Source of the DNA: Alloscardovia theropitheci
GTDB lineage: Bacteria > Actinomycetota > Actinomycetes > Actinomycetales > Bifidobacteriaceae
Direction: 5' to 3'
Length of the DNA: 64,000 bases
Assembly: GCF_004332295.1 (NCBI RefSeq)
Contig: NZ_RXLP01000019.1
Span: 302,408 to 366,407, forward strand
In this document: piece by piece, positions 26,869 through 36,618 of the stretch
Layout of the letters: every line of letters begins with the position of its first letter
How positions within the stretch are numbered: the first letter of the stretch is position 1
Translations under genes and position numbers: made by a program
Notes under the pieces: model-generated
What the model saw: the letters and a program-made list of their open reading frames with translations, nothing else
Told to the model about the DNA's origin: nothing
Database searches by the model: none

Positions 26869-27522
26869 TTAATTTTGTTCGTTGAGCCCATTATTTGTGT
26901 CGGCAAGCCATGTTTTTACATCCTGTGCGCTAGCTGATTGGGAGAATCGGTGACCGGTAAGCCATGTGCCTGATCCTGCGAGATTGCGCAAGATTTCTGC
27001 ATCATTACCAATTCCAGAGCTGGTGGAGATCGTAAATGGAATGATTGTCTTTCCGTCAAAATTATTTGACTTAACGAAGTCGTTAACAGGCCAAGCAGGA
27101 ATCTGCCACCATGTAGGGAAACCAAGATAAACAGTGTCGTAGGAATCCCAGTTATCGATGTCTTTGTTTGCTACCTTTACATCGCGCAAACTTTCGTCCT
27201 CGTACTCACGTACCACACGGCTTTGCGGATTCGTCCAACGTAAATCATCATCAGTGTATGGCTGCTCAAGTGTGAGCTCTACTGCAGGAGCATTGAGCTC
27301 GCTAGCAATATTTTCCGCAACGCTCTTTGTATTTCCTGATGCAGAGAAGTAGATAACAATGGACTTACTATCAGTTGATGCATTAGAGGTAGTGCGAGAT
27401 GAGTTTTGTGATGAGGAGTTTGCAGAGGAATCTTGGTTAGAGGATGATCCGCATGCTCCTAAAGCGGTGATCATGCTTAAGCCTGCTACGAGTGTGAGAG
27501 CTTTCTTTACTGTGTTATTCAT
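26869..27522 (-). CDS. lipoprotein flavodoxin
   Basis: This 217-residue protein has a lipoprotein signal peptide with lipobox LGAC (Cys about residue 24), a Ser/Asn/Thr-rich linker and a flavodoxin-like domain (about 52-215). The domain has the FMN phosphate loop YFSASGNTKSVAE and the GFPTWWQIPAWP aromatic segment, as in Flavodoxin_4 proteins. It is expected to be anchored outside the membrane and to carry electrons with bound FMN. An extracytoplasmic flavodoxin is unusual compared with cytosolic ones. It is followed on the same strand by a LysR regulator. Confidence 0.88.
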   Translation of the reverse strand: MNNTVKKALTLVAGLSMITALGACGSSSNQDSSANSSSQNSSRTTSNASTDSKSIVIYFSASGNTKSVAENIASELNAPAVELTLEQPYTDDDLRWTNPQSRVVREYEDESLRDVKVANKDIDNWDSYDTVYLGFPTWWQIPAWPVNDFVKSNNFDGKTIIPFTISTSSGIGNDAEILRNLAGSGTWLTGHRFSQSASAQDVKTWLADTNNGLNEQN

Positions 27523-27718
27523 AATTCTTCCTTAATAAAATCTCGTTATCTGATGTTTCTAATGTATCGCTATCAGGAAGTCTAATTATGAAAAATCGGG
27601 ATACTACTCATACAACAATAAGATATAGGTATACGGTTCGCGTATACCCCTTAATCCATAGCGCGCTTAGCTCAGAATCCTACGTATCAAGCGATGATTT
27701 TCCGCCAATCTTAAATTC

Positions 27719-28123
27719 TTACGCGGGCAACCAAAAACTTGTAGTATCTTTCTTAAGCTCTAGCTGCTCATCTATGAGTTTTCCAAGAAGATCGAATGGT
27801 ATCGGCATCGTGAGTGGAAGATTGATCGTTTTCTTGAGGCATTTGTATCCTCGTTCAGTAAACTCATCTCTATATTTTTCTAACGTTGGCACTTCTGGCG
27901 CGACACTGATATGCTTGCTAGACGCTGAAAAGCCTAGGATAAATGTTCCATGATGAGTAAACATAGGCTGATTCCATGCAATTCGTGTGTCAAGTTCTGG
28001 ATGCTGAGAAAGAACCCATGTCAATGCGTCTCGCAAAAGCTGCTGAGTCGTTTGAGGTACACGAGGGCCGTTAAGATATTCTTCGAATTCCTGAGGAAAT
28101 AGTGATTGATGATTGGTTGCCAT
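27719..28123 (-). CDS. DUF1801 / YdhG-like protein
   Basis: This is a 134-residue cytoplasmic protein of the DUF1801 (YdhG, frataxin-like fold) family, recognised by RIAWNQPMF, FILGFSASSKHISVAPE and the C-terminal KKTINLP. Some members bind iron, but a general function is not established. The ORF is open to a TTG at 28159, but ATG 28123 (MATNHQ) has a purine-rich AAAGAGAAA before it and fits the family start. Confidence 0.8.
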   Translation of the reverse strand: MATNHQSLFPQEFEEYLNGPRVPQTTQQLLRDALTWVLSQHPELDTRIAWNQPMFTHHGTFILGFSASSKHISVAPEVPTLEKYRDEFTERGYKCLKKTINLPLTMPIPFDLLGKLIDEQLELKKDTTSFWLPA

Positions 28124-28302
28124 ATTTTCTCTTTGAATAGGTAAAATGCCTACTGACAAGAGGCATGCGGATGATATATCTTTAGTATATCGAAGAAAAT
28201 AGTAATTGCTGAGCTAATGCGACTGATGAAGACTTTGCCAAAGTTCACATAACTTTATGACGATAAAACTTATATGGCTATAGAGGAAATTGAGAGGAAA
28301 CA

Positions 28303-30432
28303 ATGAAGACATCCAATAAGCAAAACCAGCGTTTAAACGCATGGAAGCGGGTGTGGGAAAGTATCAAGCATACGCCGATGCTTTTTGTAACTTTCGCAGT
28401 ACTCATGATGTTATGTGTATTAAGCTCGCCAGCTTTGGAATCGTACAGTTATCTACGGATTTGGATAGTTGCCATTTTGGTTGGTGTTACTGTTATCGAT
28501 ACGGTTATGGGCATGATTGCTGATATTCGTGACGGTCATGTCGGTCTTGACATTCTTGCAGTTGTGGCAATTCTTTCTACTCTTGCGGTTGGAGAGTTTT
28601 GGGCTTCGTGGGTTGTTGTTTTGATGATCTACTCTGGGTCAGTTATTGAAGATTACGCTGAAAGTTCTGCAGAGTACAATCTCACAGCATTACTGAGCGC
28701 TCAGCCGCACATAGCGCACGTGATAAGGACTTATAAGAGCTCTGAAGACAATCTCACTGGCAATCTCACTGGCAATCTCACTGGCGAGCAAGAAAATCAC
28801 GTAATTGCAGATATTAGCGCAGATGAAGTTCAGATTATGGATTTGCTTCTCATTAAGCCAGGGGAGACTATTCCTGTCGATGGAGTAGTTATGAGCGATC
28901 GTGCAGTTGTCGATCTGGCGATGATTAATGGAGAATCACTGCCGCGCACTATTTTGAATGCCCAAAGAGTTCCATCCGGGGCAGTTAACGGGGCAGAAAG
29001 TTTTACTCTTCGTGCGACAGCAAAGGCGGAGGACTCACAGTATCAGCGTATTATCTCACTTGTGCGCCAGGCACAAAACTCTCGGCCGGCAGTAGTGCGA
29101 ACAGCTGATTTACTAGCTGTGCCCTTTACAGTAATAGCCTTTACGATAGCGGGCTTAGCATGGTTCTTTAGTGGTGATCCAACCCGTTTCGCTCAGGTGC
29201 TTGTGCTCGCGACTCCTTGCCCGCTTCTTATCTCTGCGCCGGTCGCATATTTAGGTGGGACATCGCGTTTGGCTGCTTCTGGTGTACTGATAAAAGGACA
29301 AGAAGTTATAGAGCAACTTGTGCGTGTATCGCATATTTTCTTCGACAAGACGGGAACCTTGACAGTTAAGCAGCCACGCGTAGTTAAGGTCGAGCGTTCT
29401 CATGAAGATTCGGCAAAAAAGTGGGATAATGTGTCTGATGATCTTCTTCTTGCAGTAGCAGGAATAGTCGAATCATACTCCATTCATATCTTGGCGCAAG
29501 GTATCGCGCGTGCAGGGCGAGATGCTCGTCAACGTTTGGATGGCAACTATGATAATCGCTTAACTCCTGACAATGTGAAGCACGTTGTAGAACATAGTGG
29601 CTTAGGTATCGCTGCACAAGTGGATGGCTATGACATTCGTATCGGACGATTGGAGTTTGTGCGAGGAGAAGAATCGGATAATGGGTTCGTCAAACCGCGC
29701 AATTATCGGCATACGCAGTCGCGAAAAGCTCAGACTATGCAGCATAAATCTCACAACGATTATGAAGCGAATACTGAGAATGTTGATTACGGTTTTTCTT
29801 CTCTGGAATCTTCGGAAATGGCTGCATATATGTCAATTAATGGCGATGTCGTTGGCCGTATCGTAATGCGAGATGTGCCACGTGATAATGCAAAAGAGAC
29901 AATAGAAAAGCTTCATAAATTAGGAATTGACGACATCTCGATGCTGACAGGAGACTCGAAAGACTCTGCTGAACGCATTGCGCAAGAAGTAGGAATAAAA
30001 CTTGATAATGTACATTCAGAACTTCTGCCAGAAGGCAAACAACGCATCGTTAAGGAAGTAAAGCTCGCGGATACGAAGCACAATAATACTGTCACGATGA
30101 TGGTGGGAGACGGAGTTAATGATGCGCCTGTTCTGGCCTCAGCAGATATTGGCGTAGCTGTGACAGATGGTTCAAGTTCTGCCGCATCACAAACAGCTCA
30201 GATGGTGATTATGAATGATGATATTAGCCTTATCCCACGTGCAATTGAGATCGCACAGCACACTCGAAATGTGATGTTCCACTCAGTATTAGGCGGTCTC
30301 ACGCTCGCTACCATTGCAATGATTGTAGCTGCTTTTGGTGTTATTCCTGCTGTATTTGGGGCTTTTGGACAGGAAGCGATTGACGTTATTTCCATTTTGT
30401 GGGCGTTAACGGCTGTACGCGAGAGGAAGTAA
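28303..30432 (+). CDS. atypical heavy-metal P1B-type ATPase
   Basis: This 709-residue metal-transporting P-type ATPase has no N-terminal HMA domain. The membrane motif is TPC (Thr304-Pro-Cys306, followed by PLLI) instead of CPC or SPC. The phosphorylation site is DKTGTLT (Asp348), and GDGVNDAP is present. The P1B SxHP motif is altered to SIHILA, and the actuator TGES is INGES. A three-fold NLTG repeat (28750-28785) lies in the cytosolic loop. These changes put it among poorly characterised actinobacterial P1B pumps, so the metal cannot be predicted. RBS GAGAGGAAA precedes the ATG; fba follows 9 bases later. Confidence 0.85.
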   Translation: MKTSNKQNQRLNAWKRVWESIKHTPMLFVTFAVLMMLCVLSSPALESYSYLRIWIVAILVGVTVIDTVMGMIADIRDGHVGLDILAVVAILSTLAVGEFWASWVVVLMIYSGSVIEDYAESSAEYNLTALLSAQPHIAHVIRTYKSSEDNLTGNLTGNLTGEQENHVIADISADEVQIMDLLLIKPGETIPVDGVVMSDRAVVDLAMINGESLPRTILNAQRVPSGAVNGAESFTLRATAKAEDSQYQRIISLVRQAQNSRPAVVRTADLLAVPFTVIAFTIAGLAWFFSGDPTRFAQVLVLATPCPLLISAPVAYLGGTSRLAASGVLIKGQEVIEQLVRVSHIFFDKTGTLTVKQPRVVKVERSHEDSAKKWDNVSDDLLLAVAGIVESYSIHILAQGIARAGRDARQRLDGNYDNRLTPDNVKHVVEHSGLGIAAQVDGYDIRIGRLEFVRGEESDNGFVKPRNYRHTQSRKAQTMQHKSHNDYEANTENVDYGFSSLESSEMAAYMSINGDVVGRIVMRDVPRDNAKETIEKLHKLGIDDISMLTGDSKDSAERIAQEVGIKLDNVHSELLPEGKQRIVKEVKLADTKHNNTVTMMVGDGVNDAPVLASADIGVAVTDGSSSAASQTAQMVIMNDDISLIPRAIEIAQHTRNVMFHSVLGGLTLATIAMIVAAFGVIPAVFGAFGQEAIDVISILWALTAVRERK
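28750..28785 (+). repeat. three in-frame 12-bp tandem repeats
   Basis: Three perfect copies of AATCTCACTGGC encode Asn-Leu-Thr-Gly three times within the P-type ATPase. The unit length keeps the frame, so copy-number changes would only lengthen or shorten the loop. Confidence 0.95.
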
Positions 30433-30441
30433 ATTTAAAGT

Positions 30442-31497
30442 ATGACAGTAGCAACTCCAGAACGTTATAGCGCTATGCTCGCTGCAGCTCGTGAAGGCGG
30501 TTACGCTTACCCGGCGATTAACGTTACAAGTACCCAAACGTTAAATGCTGCATTGCAAGGATTTGCAGATGCTCAGTCTGACGGAATTATCCAAGTATCT
30601 GTCGGCGGTGCTGCATATTTAAGCGGTCAAAAGTTAAAGAATCGAGTTATAGGCTCGCGAGCTTTTGCTGCTTATGCGCGTGAAGTGGCGCAGCAATATC
30701 CAGATATTACTGTTGCTTTCCATACGGATCACTGTGCTGAGCAGTATCTCGGTGAGTGGGTAGACCCATTGCTGGATATGGAAATTGAACAAGTGAAGCG
30801 TGGTCAAGAGCCAATGTTCCAGTCGCATATGTGGGACGGTTCGACAGTGCCTTTAGACCATAATATAGAGATCGCTCAGCGTTTATTAGAAAAGTCTGCT
30901 CAAGCTCATACAGTTCTCGAGATTGAAATTGGCGCAGTGGGCGGCGAAGAGGATGGACATCGCGCAGAAATTAACGAAAAGTTATACTCCACTCCTCAGG
31001 ATGCTGCGCGGGTAGCGCAAGCTTTGGGATTGAGCACTGATGCACAGGGTAATGCGCGTTATATGGCAGCATTTACCTTTGGTAATGTACACGGTGCATA
31101 CAAACCGGGTGTAGTAAAGCTTAAACCAGAACTTTTGGGCGAGATCCAAGCTGAGACGGCTGTGGAATTTGCTGATGTTCCTGGAGCTCATGCGCATAAG
31201 CCATTCTATTTGGTCTTCCATGGAGGATCGGGATCTCGCGAAGAAGAAATCGCTGAAGCAGTCAGCCACGGTGTCGTCAAAATGAATATTGATACTGATA
31301 CGCAATATGCTTTTACCCGTGCAATCGCAGGACATATGATGGTCAATTACGACAAGGTACTCAAGGTCGATGGCGAGGTCGGAGAGAAAGGCGAATATGA
31401 TCCACGTTCATGGGGTCGCGAAGCAGAAGATTCGATGGCTCGTCGAGTAGTAGAAGCTTGCGTACAATTGGGGTCAGCTGGAAAAGCAATGAAATAA
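30442..31497 (+). CDS. fba: class II fructose-bisphosphate aldolase
   Basis: This 351-residue zinc-dependent aldolase cleaves fructose-1,6-bisphosphate to dihydroxyacetone phosphate and glyceraldehyde-3-phosphate. It has zinc-ligand and catalytic motifs FHTDHCAE, LEIEIGAVGGEEDG, VFHGGSGS and a late NIDTDTQYAF substrate loop, the arrangement of class IIA FbaA. It starts 9 bases after the metal ATPase stop, yet a good own terminator follows. Bifidobacteria run most hexose through phosphoketolase, so this enzyme may mainly serve gluconeogenesis. Confidence 0.95.
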   Translation: MTVATPERYSAMLAAAREGGYAYPAINVTSTQTLNAALQGFADAQSDGIIQVSVGGAAYLSGQKLKNRVIGSRAFAAYAREVAQQYPDITVAFHTDHCAEQYLGEWVDPLLDMEIEQVKRGQEPMFQSHMWDGSTVPLDHNIEIAQRLLEKSAQAHTVLEIEIGAVGGEEDGHRAEINEKLYSTPQDAARVAQALGLSTDAQGNARYMAAFTFGNVHGAYKPGVVKLKPELLGEIQAETAVEFADVPGAHAHKPFYLVFHGGSGSREEEIAEAVSHGVVKMNIDTDTQYAFTRAIAGHMMVNYDKVLKVDGEVGEKGEYDPRSWGREAEDSMARRVVEACVQLGSAGKAMK

Positions 31498-31554
31498 GCA
31501 ACAAGTTGGTTTGTTGTATATATTTGAATATATAACTACAGATAGTTATGCGAA

Positions 31555-31588
31555 GCGTGGAAGTACTCATGAATGGGTACTTCCACGC
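31555..31588 (+). terminator. fba terminator
   Basis: Perfect 12-base arms (GCGTGGAAGTAC and complement) with a 10-base loop lie 57 bases after the fba stop and are followed by ATTTGTAT. Confidence 0.75.
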
Positions 31589-31715
31589 ATTTGTATAAAG
31601 GTATTAGAGCCAATACGTGGCTAACTCGATAACGTGGCCTCATCAGCAAACTCATAATCAGCGCTTTCGCAGAGCACTCAGAGTGTAGAGCGCTCAGGGT
31701 ATTGTCGATATGTAA

Positions 31716-33050
<1,335 letters not shown>

Positions 33051-33076
33051 AGCGTTTTAGCTGGAGCATCACTGCT

Positions 33077-33877
33077 ATGGCTAAACATAAAATGGCGAAA
33101 CATGCTATGGTCAAACGCGATAGAAGGAAAACTTCTGCCGGTCGACGAATGAATGACCGTGACGCTCTGCGTAGTCGTTCTGATAACCCGCTGACAGATA
33201 TATGGATTTATATCGTTGTCTTTTTGGGTGGCTCTTGTGGCACGGCTACGCGCTATGTATTGGGGCGTACACTCAATATTTTGCCGCAGCCATTAAGTAT
33301 CCATTGGGGTACATTAACGGCAAATCTTATAGCATGTTTTGTTTATGCCTTGCTTTCTGCACTTTTGGCACAGACGTTGAGTGCTGTAAATTCTACTTCT
33401 AGGGCGAAAAGAGCTGGTGAGTTAACCTCTCGTGCTCTTGGTATGGGTTTTTGTGGTGGACTATCTACCATGTCCACATTGGCATTAGAAATTACCGCAG
33501 GGCAGTATGGTTGGGTGTATGCAATCATTTCGCTTCTATCAGGCGTATTTTTTGCTCTGCTGGGGTCAATTTTGGGCAATGCTATCGGTTCCCTTATCTC
33601 TGGAGCTCGTGTGGATGCGCGAGGGCGTAAATCAAAAGAAAGTGGTTCGTCAAAGGATAATTCCACAAAGAGCAACTTACGCAAACGTGGCCGTCATGCA
33701 GGTCGTCATAATGTGTCGACTCTTTCTCAGGCGCCGTCTCTTTCTCAGTCTCAGCCTCTTGCTCAGATGCAACGTCGCGAGAAAGCTAATCATAATGATC
33801 TTAAAGCCGCAAATAGCACTGAGCGCGCATCTTCCACGAGTTCAGTTCGTCATTCTCGTCGCAAACGCAAACATTGA
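33077..33877 (+). CDS. crcB: CrcB/Fluc fluoride channel subunit with basic tail
   Basis: This 266-residue protein has four membrane helices (about residues 35-175) with Fluc signatures GGSCGTATRY, the pore Asn in LTANLIA, and GFCGGLSTMSTL. These channels export fluoride and protect enolase and other enzymes. Unlike standard subunits of about 125 residues, it has a 30-residue basic N-terminus and a hydrophilic Arg/Lys/Ser-rich C-terminal tail of about 85 residues. A second Fluc subunit follows, and the two probably form an antiparallel heterodimer, as in other Gram-positive two-gene systems. Confidence 0.9.
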   Translation: MAKHKMAKHAMVKRDRRKTSAGRRMNDRDALRSRSDNPLTDIWIYIVVFLGGSCGTATRYVLGRTLNILPQPLSIHWGTLTANLIACFVYALLSALLAQTLSAVNSTSRAKRAGELTSRALGMGFCGGLSTMSTLALEITAGQYGWVYAIISLLSGVFFALLGSILGNAIGSLISGARVDARGRKSKESGSSKDNSTKSNLRKRGRHAGRHNVSTLSQAPSLSQSQPLAQMQRREKANHNDLKAANSTERASSTSSVRHSRRKRKH

Positions 33878-33994
33878 GATACAAAGAATGGCACGAGAAA
33901 TGTTTGAGTGTTTCAGCGAGGTTAGAGAGTCCAGAGACACCATGACGTTCAGAGGTTCCAGAGAATTCAGAGCTGTATGGAGGAGAAATTGAGT

Positions 33995-34369
33995 ATGGAT
34001 ATTACTGCGCTTCTCATTATTAGTTGCTGTGGAGGATGCGGTGCAGTAGCTCGCTTTATTGCTGATACGCTTATAAAGCGTACTCACCCTACGGTGTTTC
34101 CAGTGTCTACTTTGATTATTAATACAATCGCAGCGATTCTTTTTGCGGCCTCCCTTGTATTTGTGCGTGAATCTTTTGGGCCAGTTTATACATATATGAC
34201 CGCTGGTTTTCTCGGAGGATTTTCCACGTTTTCGACAGCGATGAATGAAATAGTGACTCTTGCACGTTCAAAGCACTGGGCGCAATTCATAAGTTATTTC
34301 ATTGTAGCTATCGCTATCCCGGTAATCGCATTAATACTTTCCATTATGGTGTTTATGCTGATACATTAG
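33995..34369 (+). CDS. crcB: CrcB/Fluc fluoride channel subunit, second copy
   Basis: This 124-residue four-helix Fluc subunit has CGGCGAVARF near its start, the pore Asn in LIINTIAA and GFLGGFSTFSTA. GGAGGA at 33979-33984 lies upstream of ATG 33995, whereas the in-frame ATG at 33977 would sit on that site, so I choose the later start (TTG 33989 is also possible). It is likely the partner of the preceding CrcB. Confidence 0.9.
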   Translation: MDITALLIISCCGGCGAVARFIADTLIKRTHPTVFPVSTLIINTIAAILFAASLVFVRESFGPVYTYMTAGFLGGFSTFSTAMNEIVTLARSKHWAQFISYFIVAIAIPVIALILSIMVFMLIH

Positions 34370-34416
34370 CGCACGGATGTATTAATATGTGCTTGCACAA
34401 ACGCATCCGCGTAACG

Positions 34417-36324
34417 TTAATATACTGATGAACACAGTGCCCGTATTTCTTCGCTAGTTTTCTTATAATCAGTGCCGGGCACAATGACGACCAGGCCATC
34501 TCCTGGGAATATAACGGTTTGCTTATGAGGGACGAATTCTTTACCACGACGACGAATTGCAATAACCGATGTACCCCGTGGCCACGTGATATCACTAATT
34601 GATTTGCCGATAATGCTACTTCCCAATTCGACTGGCAAGGAAATAATTCCAGATTCTGCCTCAGAAGAATGAGAACTATTGTTGTCGTCGGCTGCCGTGT
34701 TTTCTTGATGAGAATTCTTCTCCATATACCGGTCTAAAAGGACATGGTAAATAGGTTCGATATGCAAAATATCTGATACGAGTAAAGCGATTAAAGTGAC
34801 AGCTGCAACTGGGAACATATGCACAAGAGAGCCGGTCATCTCAATGACGAGAAGCATAGAAGTAATAGGAGCCTTAACAGATGCAGCAAGAGCTCCCGCC
34901 ATGGCTAGAACGGTAAAAGTAGCGACGTAGCGAGATAAAACCGAAAAATCTCCTAAATCGTACAGTCCCGCAATACGCGCAAATAAACTTCCGCCTACTG
35001 CGCCGATGGTCAGAATAGGCAAAAAGATGCCTCCGGGTACTCCACTTCCAAAGCTTGTAGAGGTAAAGAGCATCTTGACGGCAAGTAGGGACGCAAGTAC
35101 AAGAATAGTCCCTCCTGCTTGCTCGGCATATTGGATGAGGCTCGCCCCGCCGCCCAAGGCTAAGGGGAATACCATGCCGACGGGAAGGGCGATGGCAAGC
35201 GCGATGAGGATGCGCCAGATGCTTGGGATGCGGTTGTATAAGGATTGCGTGCCGAGGAGCATTTTATTGGTTGCTGAGCCGATGAGGCCGCTAACAATTC
35301 CCAAAGGAATGAGCCAGATATATGTATGGAGATCGAGCTGTTCAACATTTGCGAATTGCAAAACTGGGGTAAAACCCAAGAATATTTTTGAGACTAGGTC
35401 AGCAGTGAGCGCGGCTGTTGTTGCTGTGAATAAAACAGTGGGATTAAAACTTTTATATACCTCTTCAAGTGCAAACATCATACCGGATAATGGTGCACTA
35501 AAAGCAGCTGAGAGGCCTGCGGCAGCTCCAGCAGCTATAAAATTATCGCGTTCAATAGCATTTCGTTCTATGCGGGACGTAGCTCCAGCAGCGCTCGCTG
35601 CACCAATTTGGATGGAAGGACCTTCTCGTCCAAGGCTCATGCCGAAGAATCCACAGATGATTCCAGCAGTAAAGCGGACGATAAGAATTGACCACCACCT
35701 CATTTTGAGACCCCACAAGAGGACTCCTTCAACCTGAGGAATTCCAGATCCAGATGCCATCGGCTCCCACGCGATAAGTTTGGCTATAAGGATAGCTGCC
35801 AGTATGGCTGCTACAACCCACAAGCAAATCATAAACGGGTGAGCAGCGAGATATGCGTAGAGTCCGACCGACCAAGAATTGCCATAAGCAATCGCAGCAC
35901 GATAAGCAACAACGAGCAGTCCAGCAGCAATGCCGCATACTATGCCTCGAGCAGCAATCGACCATTGCCTTCGATATGATCCAGAAAGTAGCTCTTGTAT
36001 ATGCGTGCGGTATGACGCCATATGAGCTTGTCTTATATGGCGGACGCCGTCGACAGTAAAAGATGATGAATCATGTGACTGGAGTGAATCTGAGCCTTGG
36101 GAATTATCGGAAGGATTATTGGACGAACTCGTAGACGAATTACTAGACGTTGGCACATTCAAATCAAAAGCCTGTGCATCGTCATCAACGAGTGCTGATG
36201 AGTCAAGCACTCGTGACGCGCGAGATGAACGTATTTTTGGGGATGACGCATTCTTCTTAGCGCTCTTGGCAGAGCGCTTCGCTTTTTTAGGCGAATTTGG
36301 TTTGTGATGAGAAGAATTGTTCAT
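34417..36324 (-). CDS. ClC-family chloride channel/transporter with C-terminal TrkA_C domain
   Basis: This 635-residue ClC protein has a charged Ser/Asn-rich N-terminus (about 110 residues). The membrane core carries the three anion-site motifs GSGIPQ, GREGPSIQIG (gating glutamate) and GVPGGIFLP. A cytosolic TrkA_C/RCK-C domain (about 545-630; GKSISDITWPRGTSVIAIRR) replaces the CBS domains of many relatives. The gating Glu and the Glu/Thr pattern are compatible with an H+/Cl- antiporter, but mode cannot be decided. Upstream in-frame Met codons reach 36438; ATG 36324 has GAGG 8 bases before it. Confidence 0.92.
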   Translation of the reverse strand: MNNSSHHKPNSPKKAKRSAKSAKKNASSPKIRSSRASRVLDSSALVDDDAQAFDLNVPTSSNSSTSSSNNPSDNSQGSDSLQSHDSSSFTVDGVRHIRQAHMASYRTHIQELLSGSYRRQWSIAARGIVCGIAAGLLVVAYRAAIAYGNSWSVGLYAYLAAHPFMICLWVVAAILAAILIAKLIAWEPMASGSGIPQVEGVLLWGLKMRWWSILIVRFTAGIICGFFGMSLGREGPSIQIGAASAAGATSRIERNAIERDNFIAAGAAAGLSAAFSAPLSGMMFALEEVYKSFNPTVLFTATTAALTADLVSKIFLGFTPVLQFANVEQLDLHTYIWLIPLGIVSGLIGSATNKMLLGTQSLYNRIPSIWRILIALAIALPVGMVFPLALGGGASLIQYAEQAGGTILVLASLLAVKMLFTSTSFGSGVPGGIFLPILTIGAVGGSLFARIAGLYDLGDFSVLSRYVATFTVLAMAGALAASVKAPITSMLLVIEMTGSLVHMFPVAAVTLIALLVSDILHIEPIYHVLLDRYMEKNSHQENTAADDNNSSHSSEAESGIISLPVELGSSIIGKSISDITWPRGTSVIAIRRRGKEFVPHKQTVIFPGDGLVVIVPGTDYKKTSEEIRALCSSVY

Positions 36325-36532
36325 TTGCGCTGCCTCGTTTACGCAATGTTTGCGATAGTCTATAGCTTTTATACTACATGCACTTGAATTGTTGCGATGC
36401 ATGAGTTCGCTAGTGTGGCAGAGAAGATAATATTTCAAAGAATTAGCAATGCGAGTGTGGCATGTGAGACATGAGTAAATTAATTACGCACTCCTATGGG
36501 TACACTAAATATAGAAGATACGGAAGTAAACG

Positions 36533-36572
36533 TGTGCATGTGTGCATGTATGCATGTATGCATGTATGCGTA
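36533..36572 (+). repeat. octamer tandem repeat upstream of ilvA
   Basis: Five adjacent 8-base units, TGTGCATG twice, TATGCATG twice and a degenerate TATGCGTA, lie about 45 bases before the ilvA start. Such short tandem arrays can change length by slippage; here it would alter promoter-to-start spacing. Confidence 0.9.
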
Positions 36573-36618
36573 GAGTACGAGTATACGTAATGCGAAGCAA
36601 GAGTGTGGAGGCATGTCA

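Noticed and set aside
27588..27953. A 121-residue plus-strand frame near the DUF1801 gene
   Set aside because: It overlaps the DUF1801 gene on the other strand, lacks a ribosome-binding site and shows no recognisable family.
35006..35737. A 243-residue plus-strand frame opposite the ClC gene
   Set aside because: It lies wholly antisense to a clear ClC protein with conserved motifs; its composition (Pro, Arg, Met rich) is typical of an antisense shadow.
36533..36572. CRISPR array candidate
   Set aside because: Eight-base units are adjacent without spacers, and no cas genes are in the window.
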